A stretch of 64,000 nucleotides of DNA from Streptomyces sp. JB150 (GTDB lineage: Bacteria; Actinomycetota; Actinomycetes; Streptomycetales; Streptomycetaceae), in contig NZ_CP049780.1 of the NCBI RefSeq assembly GCF_011193355.1, forward strand, positions 5,724,445-5,788,444. Direction: 5' to 3'. The notes beneath the pieces are model-generated. The model searched no databases. It saw only the letters and a program-made list of their open reading frames with translations, and was not told where the DNA came from. Below, one piece after another: positions 8,462-17,727 of the stretch (within the stretch, counting starts at the first letter, position 1; every line of letters starts with the position of its first letter). Position numbers and translations under genes: made by a program.

Positions 8462-9499
8462 CTACTCCTGCTTCTTGCGTCGCGTGCCGAAGACGATCTC
8501 GTCCCAGCTGGGCACGGCCGCCCGGCGGCCCGGGCGGACGCCGTCGGCCTCGGCCTGGCGGTCGGTGGCGCCGATGAGGCGGTCGCGGTGGCTGCCCACC
8601 GACCGGGGCATGAGGACGTCGGCGTAGGCGGAACCGGCCGAGGCGGCGGGCGCCGGCGGCTCCTCCACCGCGGGCTCGTCGTCGGGTTCGTCGGAGGGAT
8701 CGGTGGCCCGCTCGGGCACCACCAGGTCACCTCTGAAGCTCGGCACGGCCTCCAGCAGGCTGGTCAGCGAGTCCCGCTCGCCGGCGCTCTCCTCCACCGG
8801 TTCGGGCGCGGGGGCGGGCAGGCTCGGCCGCTCCCGGTCCCGGTCGAGGGACCCGGCCAGGGTGCGGTCGCGCGGCAGCCGGGCGATCCGCGGCACGAAC
8901 GGCAGGCTGGGTTCGGGCGCGCCGAGGTCGTCGGACTCCCCGATCAGCGAGCGCGCCTCGTCGTCGACGGCCTGGACGAGTCGCCGGGGCGGGTCGTACG
9001 TCCAGCTCGCCGAGTGCGGCTCGCCCGCGACGCGGTAGACCAGCAGCACCTCCCAGGTGCCGTCGTCGCGGCGCCAGGAGTCCCACTGGACGGTGTCCTT
9101 CTCGGCACCGCGCAGCAGCAGCCGCTCCTGGACGGCCTCGCCGAGGAGCGGGCCGGAGTTCTCGCCGGGGCGGCGGACCGGGGTCTTGCGGGCCCGCTCG
9201 GCCATGAAGGCGCGCTCGGCCAGCACGGGACCCTCGAAGCGGCGCACGCGGTCGACCGGGATGCCGGCCATCTGGGCGACCTCTTCCGCCGTCGCACCCG
9301 CGCGTATACGCGCCTGGATGTCACGGGGGCGGAGATGGCTCTCCACCTCGATCTCGATCTGGCCGAGGCGGGGACGGTCGCCGCGCACGGCGGCGCGGAG
9401 CCGTTCGTCGATCGGAAGCGTGTACTCCGTGCTGTCCGCAGCCTTCAGCACCAGCCGTGTGCCGTCATTGGAGACGGCCACGACACGCAGTTCGGGCAT
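8462..9499 (-). CDS. sepH: Septation protein SepH
   Basis: A 345-aa protein with the DUF3071 N-terminal region (MPELRVVAVSNDGTRLVL) and a helix-turn-helix-like segment (IRAGATAEEVAQMAGIPVDRV, which runs to about residue 90). A long acidic, disordered C-terminus follows and ends in a basic tail (GTRRKKQE). SepH is known in Streptomyces to stimulate FtsZ assembly at septa. The ATG at 9499 has an excellent GGGAGGTC RBS, so the 29 residues upstream in the same frame are not used. It is transcribed alone from the 660-bp region to its right. Confidence 0.93.
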   Translation of the reverse strand: MPELRVVAVSNDGTRLVLKAADSTEYTLPIDERLRAAVRGDRPRLGQIEIEVESHLRPRDIQARIRAGATAEEVAQMAGIPVDRVRRFEGPVLAERAFMAERARKTPVRRPGENSGPLLGEAVQERLLLRGAEKDTVQWDSWRRDDGTWEVLLVYRVAGEPHSASWTYDPPRRLVQAVDDEARSLIGESDDLGAPEPSLPFVPRIARLPRDRTLAGSLDRDRERPSLPAPAPEPVEESAGERDSLTSLLEAVPSFRGDLVVPERATDPSDEPDDEPAVEEPPAPAASAGSAYADVLMPRSVGSHRDRLIGATDRQAEADGVRPGRRAAVPSWDEIVFGTRRKKQE

Positions 9500-10162
9500 G
9501 GGGACCTCCCGGGTGGTGCCTGCCGACGTCACGTGCGTCGCTGCTTCCGCTAGTCGAGTGTGGCCTGCCCGGGTGCAGCCTGCCACAACCTTGCCGAGTT
9601 GCCCGGCGTGTCGGGCGCCGGCCCTGGATCGCCGTTATGGCACGGTTACCGATTCGCCACGCTCAGTGACCAACTCCGTCACCCTGTGCAACAAGCCCCC
9701 TCCCGGCGGTCCTTCACGGCCCCGGACACCCTGGCGGGAGACCGGACCCAGGGCTCGCAACAGTACTCCATTTGGGCCACGTGCGTGGATTGGCGCGCCG
9801 CCGAACTTCGCGCCGAACGCGGGACTTGGCCATTCCTGGCCAATTTTCTTGATCGAAAACGTGGCGTACTTCACGGAATCGCCGGAATCGAAGTTCACCG
9901 TTTCGACCGTACGTCCCCTTCTTGTGCGACACGTCGAGCTGGTGCGGGAAAGGCAGGCAAGGCCCGGAAAAGCGCGAAAGGCCCGATGTCGCCCCCGAGT
10001 CGGACCCCGGACGTGACGGCCGCCGCCGCACCGCGTGAGGCACGGGAGCGGAGAGGGGCGCGCGAGCAAGCGCCGCCCGCCCCCGGCGAGTTCACCGCGG
10101 GACCTTTCACCGCGCGCGGGTGCGGGGCCGGTGACGTCCGGTGCACGTGACGGCCCCGTCCG
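9500..10162. other. Long intergenic region upstream of sepH
   Basis: About 660 bp, relatively AT-rich in its centre (9780-9930), between sepH and the lactone-oxidase gene, which reads in the same direction. It must hold the sepH promoter. An 18-bp inverted repeat, TTGGCCA-TTCC-TGGCCAA, lies at 9826-9843, about 330 bp upstream of sepH, and could be an operator or attenuator. Open frames on both strands lack RBS and codon bias, so I call no gene. Confidence 0.6.
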
Positions 10163-11482
10163 TCACTCGCCCAGCACCCGGCGCAAGTAGTCGTTCTGGA
10201 ACCGCCGTTCCGGGTCCAGCCGGTCCCGGAGCGCCGTGAACTCGGCGAACCGCGGATAGACACCGGCGAGGTACTCCGCGTCGCGCGTGTGCAGCTTGCC
10301 CCAGTGCGGCCGCCCCTCGTACGCGGTGAAGATCCGCTCGGCGGCGGTGAAGTACCGCTGGTAGGGCGTGCCGCGGAACATGTGGACGGCGACGTACGCG
10401 CTGTCCCGGCCGGACGCCGTGGACAGGGTGATGTCGTCGGCCGGGGCGGTGCGCACCTCGACCGGGAAGCTGATCCGCAGCCGGGAGCGGTCGACCATCG
10501 CCTTCAGCTCGCGCAGGACGTCCACCACGGCCTCGCGCGGGACGGCGTACTCCATCTCCACGAAGCGCACCCGGCGCGGGGAGGTGAAGACCTTGTAGGG
10601 GATGTCGGTGTAGCTCCGCGCGGACAGCGCCCTGCTGGAGATCCGGGCGATGGCGGGGATGGTGGCCGGGGCCGCGCGGCCGACCCAGTTGGCCGCCTGG
10701 AAGACGCCGTTGGACAGGAACTCGTCCTCGAACCAGCCCTTGACCCGGCTCACCGGCTGCTCCGGGCCGGCGCTGCGGTTGTTGCGCTTGGTGTTCGTGT
10801 TGCCCGTGTGGGGGAACCAGTAGAACTCGAAGTGTTCGTTCTCGGCCCACAGCTGCTCGAACTCGGCGAGCACCCGGGCCAGCGGCATCGGCTCCTCGCG
10901 CGCGTGGAGCAGGAAAACGGGCTCGACGGCGAAGGTGAGGGCGGTGACGACACCCAGGGCGCCCAGGCCGATCCGGGCCGCCGCGAAGATCTCCGGGTTC
11001 TCCGTCTCGGAGCAGGTGAGCACCGAGCCGTCGGCCGTGACCAGCTCCAGGGCCCTGATCTGGGCGGCGATCGAACCGGATTCGCGGCCGGTGCCGTGGG
11101 TGCCGGTGCTGGTGGCCCCGGAGACGGTCTGCTCCATGATGTCGCCCATGTTGGCCAGCGACAGTCCCTCGCGGGCCAGGGCCACGTTGAGCCGCTTGAG
11201 CGGGGTGCCGGCCTCGACCGTGACGGTGCCGGCCGCGCGGTCGATCCCGCGGATCCCGGCCAGCAGCGGGGGCCGTATCAGCACGCCGTCGGTGGCGGCG
11301 ATGGACGTGAAGGAGTGTCCGGAGCCGACGGCCTTCACCCGCAGGCCGTCCTCGGCGGCCGCGCGCACCGCCGCCGCCAGCTCCTCCACGGACGCCGGAG
11401 TGACCTCCCGCGCGGGGCGTGCCGTGACGTTGCCGCCCCAGTTACGCCACGTGCCGTTCTTCCCGCTCGCTGTGCTGCTCAA
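10163..11482 (-). CDS. FAD-linked sugar-lactone/alditol oxidase (D-arabinono-1,4-lactone oxidase family)
   Basis: A 439-aa VAO-family flavoprotein. The FAD-binding loop VKAVGSGHSFTS (about residues 50-61) carries the histidine that attaches FAD covalently in this family; GATSTGTHGTG follows. The C-terminal aldonolactone-oxidase motif RPHWGKLHTRD is near residue 390. The family oxidises aldonolactones or alditols with O2; the substrate here is unknown. The start is a TTG at 11482 preceded at ideal distance by GGGGAGG; no ATG or GTG precedes the conserved region. It overlaps the MFS gene by 41 bp, so the two are probably coupled. Confidence 0.87.
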   Translation of the reverse strand: MSSTASGKNGTWRNWGGNVTARPAREVTPASVEELAAAVRAAAEDGLRVKAVGSGHSFTSIAATDGVLIRPPLLAGIRGIDRAAGTVTVEAGTPLKRLNVALAREGLSLANMGDIMEQTVSGATSTGTHGTGRESGSIAAQIRALELVTADGSVLTCSETENPEIFAAARIGLGALGVVTALTFAVEPVFLLHAREEPMPLARVLAEFEQLWAENEHFEFYWFPHTGNTNTKRNNRSAGPEQPVSRVKGWFEDEFLSNGVFQAANWVGRAAPATIPAIARISSRALSARSYTDIPYKVFTSPRRVRFVEMEYAVPREAVVDVLRELKAMVDRSRLRISFPVEVRTAPADDITLSTASGRDSAYVAVHMFRGTPYQRYFTAAERIFTAYEGRPHWGKLHTRDAEYLAGVYPRFAEFTALRDRLDPERRFQNDYLRRVLGE

Positions 11483-12683
11483 CGGTGCCTCCCCGACCCG
11501 GAGCCGGCCGCTTGAGCCGGCGGTAACCGAGGAAACCGACCGCGACCGCGACGGCCCCGGACACGGCCGGGACCCCGTACCCGGCGCGCGCGCCGGCCGC
11601 GTCGATCACCCAGCCGGCCACCGAGGAGCCGAGTGCGACCCCCACCGCGAGACCGGTGCTCACCCAGGTCATGCCCTCGGTCAACTGCGCGCGTGGTACG
11701 TGCTCTTCGATGAGGGACATCGTCGTGATCATCGTGGGAGCGATGGACAGGCCCGCGACGAAGAGCGCCACGGCCAGAAACGGCAGGTTTCCGACCAGTA
11801 GGAGGGGGATCATACTCACGGCCATCGCACACACGCCCAGCAGCCAGCGCGGTTCGGGCGCCCCCTTGAAGCGCAGCAGCCCGAACACGGCGCCCGCCGC
11901 ACAGGAGCCCGCCGCGTACAGCGCGAGGACGAGGCTGGCTGCGCCCTTGTGCCCCTGCTCGTCGGCGAAGGCCACCGTGACCACGTCCACGGCTCCGAAG
12001 ATCGCGCCGGTCGCCACGAAGGTGGTGACCAGGACCTGCAGTCCGGGGGAGCGCAGCGCGCTGCGGCCGCCGCCGTGCTCCGCGCGCGGATGCGGCTCGG
12101 GCTCGGTGGCGCGCTGCGCGGTCAGCCAGAACACGCCCACCGCGAGGAAGCAGCCGGCCAGCAGCGGGCCGGCCTCCGGGAACCAGGCCGTGGACAGACC
12201 GATCGAGATGATCGGGCCGAAGATGAAGCAGATCTCGTCCACCACGGACTCGAACGAGTACGCGGTGTGCAGCTGCGGGGTGCCCCGGTACACGGCCGCC
12301 CACCGGGCCCGGATCATCGCGCCGACGCTCGGCACGCAGCCGATGCCGACGCAGGCGACGAACAGCACCCAGTCCGGCCACCGGTAGTGCGCGGCGAACA
12401 GCAGCAGGGTGCCCGCGGCGAGCGACAGCAGGGTCGCCGGACGCAGCACCCGCCGCTGTCCGTACTGGTCCACCAGCCGGGACACCTGCGGGCCCACCAC
12501 CGCCGCGGCCAGCGCGATCGTCGCCGACAGCGCGCCCGCCAGGCCGTACCGCCCGGTCAGCTGGGAGATCATCGTGACGACGCCGATGCCCATCATGGAC
12601 AGCGGCATCCGGCCGAGGAAGCCGGCGGCGGAGAACGCCTTGGAGCCGGGGGCGGCGAACAGGGCGCGGTAAGGGCTGGGCAC
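11442..12683 (-). CDS. MFS transporter
   Basis: A 413-aa integral membrane protein with about 12 hydrophobic helices and the MFS loop SRLVDQYGQRRVLRP after helix 2. The fold suggests a drug or metabolite exporter; no substrate is apparent. The GTG at 12683 (VPSPYRALFAAPG) with GGAGAG upstream is preferred, because the 62 residues further upstream are arginine-rich repeat translation. Its 3' end overlaps the lactone-oxidase gene by 41 bp. It is divergent from ferrochelatase. Confidence 0.87.
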   Translation of the reverse strand: MPSPYRALFAAPGSKAFSAAGFLGRMPLSMMGIGVVTMISQLTGRYGLAGALSATIALAAAVVGPQVSRLVDQYGQRRVLRPATLLSLAAGTLLLFAAHYRWPDWVLFVACVGIGCVPSVGAMIRARWAAVYRGTPQLHTAYSFESVVDEICFIFGPIISIGLSTAWFPEAGPLLAGCFLAVGVFWLTAQRATEPEPHPRAEHGGGRSALRSPGLQVLVTTFVATGAIFGAVDVVTVAFADEQGHKGAASLVLALYAAGSCAAGAVFGLLRFKGAPEPRWLLGVCAMAVSMIPLLLVGNLPFLAVALFVAGLSIAPTMITTMSLIEEHVPRAQLTEGMTWVSTGLAVGVALGSSVAGWVIDAAGARAGYGVPAVSGAVAVAVGFLGYRRLKRPAPGRGGTVEQHSEREERHVA

Positions 12684-12989
12684 AGGCTCTCCGGCGGCTC
12701 GGTCGGGCGGACACGGCGGACATGGCGGACGCGGTCGTACGACGGTGTACGCCGCGACGCACGACGACGCACGACGGCGAATGACGGCGTATGACGCACA
12801 CGACGACGCACGACGACGGCGTAGGGCGACGTAGCGCGGCGTCACGGCACGGACGCGCCCGTAAGGCATGAAGATGGTCGATACAGCTTACGAGTTAGGT
12901 CACCCTAACGCACCTCCCGCGACCGGCTCCCGCGGCGTCCGTCACCCCGCCTGTGCCGCACTGTCAGTGGCGGGTGGCAGGATCGACTC
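12684..12989. other. Divergent intergenic region with degenerate ACGACGCACGACG repeats
   Basis: This 306-bp stretch separates the MFS gene from ferrochelatase and must carry both promoters. The part from about 12735 to 12835 is built of degenerate ACG/CGACG units; a 16-bp copy (ACGACGACGCACGACG) occurs at 12761-12776 and again at 12800-12815. An inverted repeat at 12894-12909 is listed separately. Confidence 0.6.
12894..12909. promoter_or_regulatory. Inverted repeat GTTAGG-TCAC-CCTAAC, candidate operator
   Basis: A perfect 6-bp inverted repeat with a 4-bp spacer, about 80 bp upstream of ferrochelatase and 210 bp upstream of the MFS gene. The half-sites resemble those of DtxR/DmdR iron boxes, but the spacing (14 bp from TTAGG to CCTAA instead of 19) does not fit. 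The regulator is unknown. Confidence 0.4.
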
Positions 12990-14117
12990 ATGCCAGACGC
13001 GCTCGATCCCACCCCCTACGACGCCCTGCTCCTGCTCTCCTTCGGCGGCCCCGAAGGACCGGACGACGTGGTTCCGTTCCTGGAGAACGTGACGCGTGGG
13101 CGCGGCATCCCCAAGGAACGCCTGAAGGAAGTCGGTCAGCACTACTTCCTGTTCGGCGGGGTCAGCCCGATCAACGACCAGAACCGCGCCCTGCTGGACG
13201 CCCTCCGCAAGGACTTCGCCGACCACGGCCTGCACCTGCCGGTCTACTGGGGCAACCGCAACTGGGCGCCGTACCTCACGGACACCCTGCGCGAGATGGT
13301 CCGCGACGGCCGCCGCCGCATCCTCGTCCTCGCCACCAGCGCCTACGCCTCCTACTCGGGCTGCCGGCAGTACCGCGAGAACCTCGCCGACGCGCTCGCC
13401 ACCCTCCAGGCCGAGGGCCTGGAACTGCCGCGGATCGACAAGCTGCGGCACTACTTCAACCACCCGGGCTTCGTGGAACCCATGATCGACGGCGTCCTGC
13501 GCTCCCTCGCCGACCTCCCCGAGGACGTCCGCGACGGCGCCCACATCGCCTACACCACCCACTCCATCCCGACGTCCGCGGCCGACACCTCCGGCCCGGC
13601 CGAGGAGCACGGCGACGGCGGGGCGTACGTCCGGCAGCACCTGGACGTCGCCCGGCTGATCGCCGACGCGGTCCGCGAGCGCACCGGCGTCGACCACCCC
13701 TGGCAGCTCGTCTACCAGTCCCGCTCCGGCGCCCCGCACATCCCGTGGCTGGAGCCCGACATCTGCGACCACCTGGAGGAGCGGCACGCCGCCGGCGTCC
13801 CGGCCGTCGTGATGGCCCCCATCGGGTTCGTCTCCGACCACATGGAGGTCCTGTACGACCTCGACACCGAGGCCACGGCCAAGGCCGGGGAGCTGGGCCT
13901 GCCGGTGCGCCGCTCCGCCACCGTCGGCGCGGACCCGCGGTTCGCCGCCGCGATCCGCGACCTGGTCCTGGAGCGAGCCGCCGTCGAGCGGGGACAGCAG
14001 GTGAGGCCCTGCGCCCTCGGGGCGCTCGGCCCCAGCCACCACCTGTGCCCGGTCGGCTGCTGCCCGGCCCGCGCCCCGCGCCCCGCCGCCGCGGGCGCCG
14101 ACAGCCCCTACGCGTGA
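12990..14117 (+). CDS. hemH: Ferrochelatase (coproporphyrin ferrochelatase type)
   Basis: A 375-aa ferrochelatase that inserts Fe(II) into the porphyrin; in actinobacteria the substrate is coproporphyrin III. The catalytic His is H191 in AYTTHSIP, and the conserved acidic residue is in [11 protein letters not shown]. Cys125 (SGCRQY) and the C-terminal cysteines C341, C353, C357 and C358 (CPVGCC) fit the [2Fe-2S] cluster known from actinobacterial enzymes. The ATG at 12990 follows a GGCAGGA RBS. The inositol-phosphatase gene starts 8 bp after its stop. Confidence 0.95.
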   Translation: MPDALDPTPYDALLLLSFGGPEGPDDVVPFLENVTRGRGIPKERLKEVGQHYFLFGGVSPINDQNRALLDALRKDFADHGLHLPVYWGNRNWAPYLTDTLREMVRDGRRRILVLATSAYASYSGCRQYRENLADALATLQAEGLELPRIDKLRHYFNHPGFVEPMIDGVLRSLADLPEDVRDGAHIAYTTHSIPTSAADTSGPAEEHGDGGAYVRQHLDVARLIADAVRERTGVDHPWQLVYQSRSGAPHIPWLEPDICDHLEERHAAGVPAVVMAPIGFVSDHMEVLYDLDTEATAKAGELGLPVRRSATVGADPRFAAAIRDLVLERAAVERGQQVRPCALGALGPSHHLCPVGCCPARAPRPAAAGADSPYA

Positions 14118-14125
14118 GGAGCACC

Positions 14126-14941
14126 GTGACCGACCCCCTGCACACGGAACTGCTCGCGCTCGCCCGGGAGGCCGCCCGCCGGGCCGGCGAGCTGCTGCGC
14201 GACGGCCGCCCGGCGGACCTCGGCGTGGCCGCCACCAAGTCGAGCCCCATCGACGTGGTGACCGAGATGGACATCGCCGCCGAGAAGCTGATCACCGGCT
14301 TCCTCGCCGAGCGCCGCCCCGACGACGGCTTCCTCGGTGAGGAAGGCGCCTCGACCGACGGCACCAGCGGCATCCGCTGGGTGATCGACCCGCTCGACGG
14401 CACCGTGAACTACCTCTACGGCCTGCCCACCTGGGCGGTCTCCATCGCGGCCGAGCAGGACGGCGAGACCGTCGTCGGCGTCGTCGCGGCGCCGATGCGC
14501 GGCGAGACCTACAGCGCGGTGCGCGGCGGCGGCGCCCGCGCCACCGGCTCCTGGGACGGCGAGCGGGAGCTGCGCTGCCGCCCGGCGCCCCCGCTGGACC
14601 AGGCGCTGGTCTCCACCGGCTTCAACTACGTCGCCGACGTCCGCGCCCACCAGGCCGACATCGCCCAGCGGCTGATCCCGCGGCTGCGCGACATCCGGCG
14701 CAGCGGCTCCGCCGCGGTCGACCTGTGCGACGTCGCCGCGGGCCGCCTCGACGGCTACTACGAGCGCGGGCTGCACCCCTGGGACCTCGCCGCCGGCGAC
14801 CTGATCGCCCGCGAGGCGGGCGCGCTGACCGGCGGACGGCCCGGACAGCGCCCGTCGAGGGAACTCACGGTCGCCGCCACCCCCGGCGTCTTCGAACCCC
14901 TCCAGCGGCTGCTGGAGGACTTCGGCGCCTGGCACGACTGA
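14126..14941 (+). CDS. suhB: Inositol monophosphatase family protein
   Basis: A 271-aa Mg-dependent, Li-sensitive-type phosphatase. Metal ligands are in GEEGAS (about residues 71-76) and WVIDPLDGTVNY (about 86-97), and in the C-terminal motif HPWDLAAGDLIA. The fold dephosphorylates myo-inositol monophosphate or related substrates such as fructose 1,6-bisphosphate, so the exact substrate is uncertain. The GTG at 14126 follows TGAGGAG and lies 8 bp after ferrochelatase, which implies co-transcription. A long hairpin at 15038-15078 ends the unit. Confidence 0.88.
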   Translation: MTDPLHTELLALAREAARRAGELLRDGRPADLGVAATKSSPIDVVTEMDIAAEKLITGFLAERRPDDGFLGEEGASTDGTSGIRWVIDPLDGTVNYLYGLPTWAVSIAAEQDGETVVGVVAAPMRGETYSAVRGGGARATGSWDGERELRCRPAPPLDQALVSTGFNYVADVRAHQADIAQRLIPRLRDIRRSGSAAVDLCDVAAGRLDGYYERGLHPWDLAAGDLIAREAGALTGGRPGQRPSRELTVAATPGVFEPLQRLLEDFGAWHD

Positions 14942-15037
14942 GCGACACCCACCGGGTGGCCCGAGGGCGCCCAGCGGCGCGCGGGCGGGTCTCACGCCGC
15001 CCGCGCGGATGGCGCCCCTGCGACGGGCGGACATACG

Positions 15038-15078
15038 CGAGGCGGGCCCCGGCGATGGGTTCGCCGGGACCCGCCTCG
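15038..15078. terminator. Long hairpin between suhB and the 57-aa gene
   Basis: An 18-bp stem (15038-15055 with 15061-15078) with one C-A mismatch and a TGGGT loop, placed between convergent 3' ends. It would terminate transcription from both sides. Confidence 0.85.
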
Positions 15079-15092
15079 TCCGTAAGGCCCGG

Positions 15093-15266
15093 TCAGACGC
15101 TGTACGCGCCGACTTCCACACCATGCTCGGCGGCGAGACGGCGCAGGTCGTCGAGCTCGCCCTGCTCCACCTCGACGAGGAAGTCGTCGCCCTCGTCACG
15201 AGCCCGCGTCAGGTCGGACTCGGTCGCCCTTATGCGCTGCAGAAGTCCTGCCGTGAATGCGTCCAT
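15093..15266 (-). CDS. Small conserved acidic protein (57 aa)
   Basis: A 57-aa protein starting MDAFTAGLLQRIRATESDL, predicted all-helical and acidic, with no membrane segment or metal motif. The ATG at 15266 has a clear GAGGGGG RBS, whereas the in-frame upstream extension is arginine/proline noise. I recall similar short proteins next to cutRS in other Streptomyces but know no function. It is divergent from cutR, with about 490 bp between them. Confidence 0.7.
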   Translation of the reverse strand: MDAFTAGLLQRIRATESDLTRARDEGDDFLVEVEQGELDDLRRLAAEHGVEVGAYSV

Positions 15267-15760
15267 GCTGCGCCCCCTCGTCCAGGGTCGTGGGTCGGTG
15301 GCACGGGGGTGTGCCGTCGGGAAGGGGCGATCACGTCTCCCATGAGTGCCCAGCGCTGCCCTGCTGGGCGGCGACGGCGCCGGACACCCACGCCCACTCT
15401 GCGTGAAGCGGACCGCGGCGTACCGCATGGTGCTGCGGCACAAGCAGAGCGTGATCGCGGGGTGTAAACCGTCCTCCCCCCGCTCCCTTCCGCAGAAACC
15501 TCAACCCCCGGAGAAAATCTGACATTCCCGGGGTCCCAGGCGTGATCTCACCGGCCCGCCGACGGCCGTTCGCCGGGGCTTGGCCCCAGCGTTTCCCAGG
15601 CCTTCGGGCCCGCCCCGGGCCGCCCCGCGCGGCCCCCGCCCCACCGGCTTACCGCCGACTTATGGCGGAAAAGGGCAGGATGGAGGTCCACACACCCACC
15701 CAGACCCTGCCCACGCCTGCCCATGGCACCGCGCGGGCGGACACAGGAAGGACAAGCGAC
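15267..15760. other. Intergenic region upstream of cutR
   Basis: About 490 bp between the divergent 57-aa gene and cutR. It must hold both promoters. Apart from short G/C runs (CCCCCCGC near 15475) I see no hairpin, repeat or gene. Confidence 0.45.
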
Positions 15761-16414
15761 GTGCGCGTACTCGTCGTCGAGGACGAGCAGCTGCTCGCCG
15801 ATGCCGTGGCCACCGGACTGCGCCGGGAGGCCATGGCCGTCGACGTCGTGTACGACGGTGCGGCCGCCCTGGAACGCATCGGCGTCAACGACTACGACGT
15901 GGTCGTCCTCGACCGCGACCTCCCGCTCGTGCACGGCGACGACGTCTGCCGCAAGATCGTCGAACTCGGCATGCCCACGCGCGTGCTGATGCTCACGGCC
16001 TCCGGCGACGTCAGCGACCGTGTCGAGGGCCTGGAGCTCGGCGCCGACGACTATCTGCCCAAGCCTTTCGCGTTCAGCGAACTGATCGCCCGCGTGCGCG
16101 CCCTCGGCCGGCGCACCAGCGTGCCGCTGCCGCCGGTCCTGGAGCGCGCCGGGATCAAGCTCGACCCCAACCGCCGCGAGGTCTTCCGCGACGGTCGCGA
16201 GGTGCAGCTCGCGCCCAAGGAGTTCGCGGTCCTGGAGGTGCTGATGCGCAGCGAGGGCGCGGTCGTCTCCGCCGAGCAGCTGCTGGAGAAGGCCTGGGAC
16301 GAGAACACCGACCCGTTCACCAACGTGGTTCGCGTGACCGTGATGACCCTGCGCCGCAAGCTGGGCGAGCCGCCCGTCATCGTCACCGTCCCCGGCTCGG
16401 GCTACCGGATCTGA
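15761..16414 (+). CDS. cutR: Response regulator CutR (OmpR family)
   Basis: A 217-aa OmpR/PhoB-type regulator. The receiver domain (residues 1-115) has the phosphoacceptor D51 in VVLDRDLPL and the conserved lysine in YLPKPFAF. A winged-helix DNA-binding domain follows (about 125-217, ending VTVPGSGYRI). Length matches known CutR. The GTG at 15761 follows AGGAAGGAC. cutS begins 6 bp downstream. The pair is conserved across Streptomyces and has been linked to antibiotic production and cell-envelope quality control. Confidence 0.95.
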   Translation: MRVLVVEDEQLLADAVATGLRREAMAVDVVYDGAAALERIGVNDYDVVVLDRDLPLVHGDDVCRKIVELGMPTRVLMLTASGDVSDRVEGLELGADDYLPKPFAFSELIARVRALGRRTSVPLPPVLERAGIKLDPNRREVFRDGREVQLAPKEFAVLEVLMRSEGAVVSAEQLLEKAWDENTDPFTNVVRVTVMTLRRKLGEPPVIVTVPGSGYRI

Positions 16415-16420
16415 TCCGCC

Positions 16421-17653
16421 GTGGCCGCCACCCCCGCGCCCCCAGCGGCGCCGCCCAAGCCCACCTGGGACCCGCGCAAGCCCGAGCCGCCGTTCCCGTG
16501 GCTGCGCCCGACCATCCGGATACGGCTCACGCTGCTGTACGGCGGCATGTTCCTGATCGCCGGCATCCTGCTGCTGTCGATCATCTATCTGCTGGCGGCG
16601 CAGGCGCTGAACGTCGGCAGCGACCTGCCCTTCCAGATCGTGCAGGGCAAGGTCACGAGCGAAACGTGCAACCTGCCGGACCAGGCCTCGCCGAGCACCT
16701 TCAACGAGGCCATGAACGCCTGCGTCAACGAGCAGCGCCGGCACGCCCTGGACAACCTCCTCAGCCGCTCCCTCCTCGCCCTCCTCGGCCTCGCCGTGAT
16801 CGCCTTCGCGTTCGGCTACGCCATGGCCGGGCGGGTGCTCTCGCCGCTCGGCCGGATCACCCGCACCGCCCGCGCGGTGGCCGGCTCGGACCTGTCCCGC
16901 CGGATCGAGCTGGACGGCCCGGACGACGAGCTGAAGGAGCTGGCCGACACCTTCGACGACATGCTGGAGCGTCTGCAGCGGGCGTTCACCGCCCAGCAGC
17001 GCTTCGTCGGCAACGCCTCCCACGAGCTGCGCACCCCGCTGGCGATCAACCGCACCCTGCTGGAGGTGCACCTGTCGGACCCGGACGCGCCGGTGGAACT
17101 CCAGCAGCTCGGCAAGACCCTGCTCGCCACCAACGAGCGCAGCGAGCAGCTGGTGGAGGGCCTGCTGCTGCTCGCCCGCAGCGACAACCAGATCATCGAG
17201 CGCAAACCGGTGGACCTCGCCGAGGTCGCCTCGCAGGCCATCGACCAGGTGCACGCCGAGGCGGAGGCCAAGGGCGTGGAGATCCGCGGCAAGCGCGAGC
17301 CCGCGGTGGTCCAGGGCAACGGCGTCCTGCTGGAGCGGATCGCCCTGAACCTGGTGCAGAACGCGGTCCGGTACAACGTGCCGGACGGCGGCTGGGTCGA
17401 GGTCACCACCGAGATCCAGCACGGTCAGGCGGTGCTGGTGGTCTCCAACACCGGCCCGGTGGTGCCGGCGTACGAGATCGACAACCTCTTCGAGCCGTTC
17501 CGTCGGCTGCGCACCGAGCGCACGGGCAGCGACAAGGGCGTCGGCCTTGGCTTGTCCATCGCGCGGTCCGTGGCCCGGGCGCACGGCGGGCACATCGCGG
17601 CCCAGCCGCGCGAGGGCGGAGGGCTCGTGATGCGGGTCACCCTGCCCCTCTGA
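16421..17653 (+). CDS. cutS: Sensor histidine kinase CutS
   Basis: A 410-aa membrane kinase. A proline-rich N-terminus leads to transmembrane helix 1 (about 35-60), a short extracytoplasmic loop, helix 2 (about 113-135), HAMP (about 136-190), the phosphorylation site H201 in GNASHELRTPL and a C-terminal HATPase domain with GVGLGLSIARS. The outer loop holds exactly two cysteines, C83 and C101, positioned for a redox-sensing disulfide, as has been proposed for CutS. The GTG at 16421 lies 6 bp after cutR. Confidence 0.95.
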   Translation: MAATPAPPAAPPKPTWDPRKPEPPFPWLRPTIRIRLTLLYGGMFLIAGILLLSIIYLLAAQALNVGSDLPFQIVQGKVTSETCNLPDQASPSTFNEAMNACVNEQRRHALDNLLSRSLLALLGLAVIAFAFGYAMAGRVLSPLGRITRTARAVAGSDLSRRIELDGPDDELKELADTFDDMLERLQRAFTAQQRFVGNASHELRTPLAINRTLLEVHLSDPDAPVELQQLGKTLLATNERSEQLVEGLLLLARSDNQIIERKPVDLAEVASQAIDQVHAEAEAKGVEIRGKREPAVVQGNGVLLERIALNLVQNAVRYNVPDGGWVEVTTEIQHGQAVLVVSNTGPVVPAYEIDNLFEPFRRLRTERTGSDKGVGLGLSIARSVARAHGGHIAAQPREGGGLVMRVTLPL

Positions 17654-17727
17654 GATCATGGGCCGACACACCCGGGGAATGTTCGCTTTGCGCGGAATTT
17701 TCGGGGCACCCGTCCAAGTGTCCCGTG

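Noticed and set aside
9560..10150. Open frames on both strands between sepH and the lactone-oxidase gene
   Set aside because: No RBS, poor codon pattern and no recognisable protein features; kept as a regulatory intergenic region.
12894..12909. Inverted repeat considered as a DmdR/IdeR iron box
   Set aside because: Half-sites resemble it, but the distance is 14 bp instead of 19 bp and the central sequence differs.
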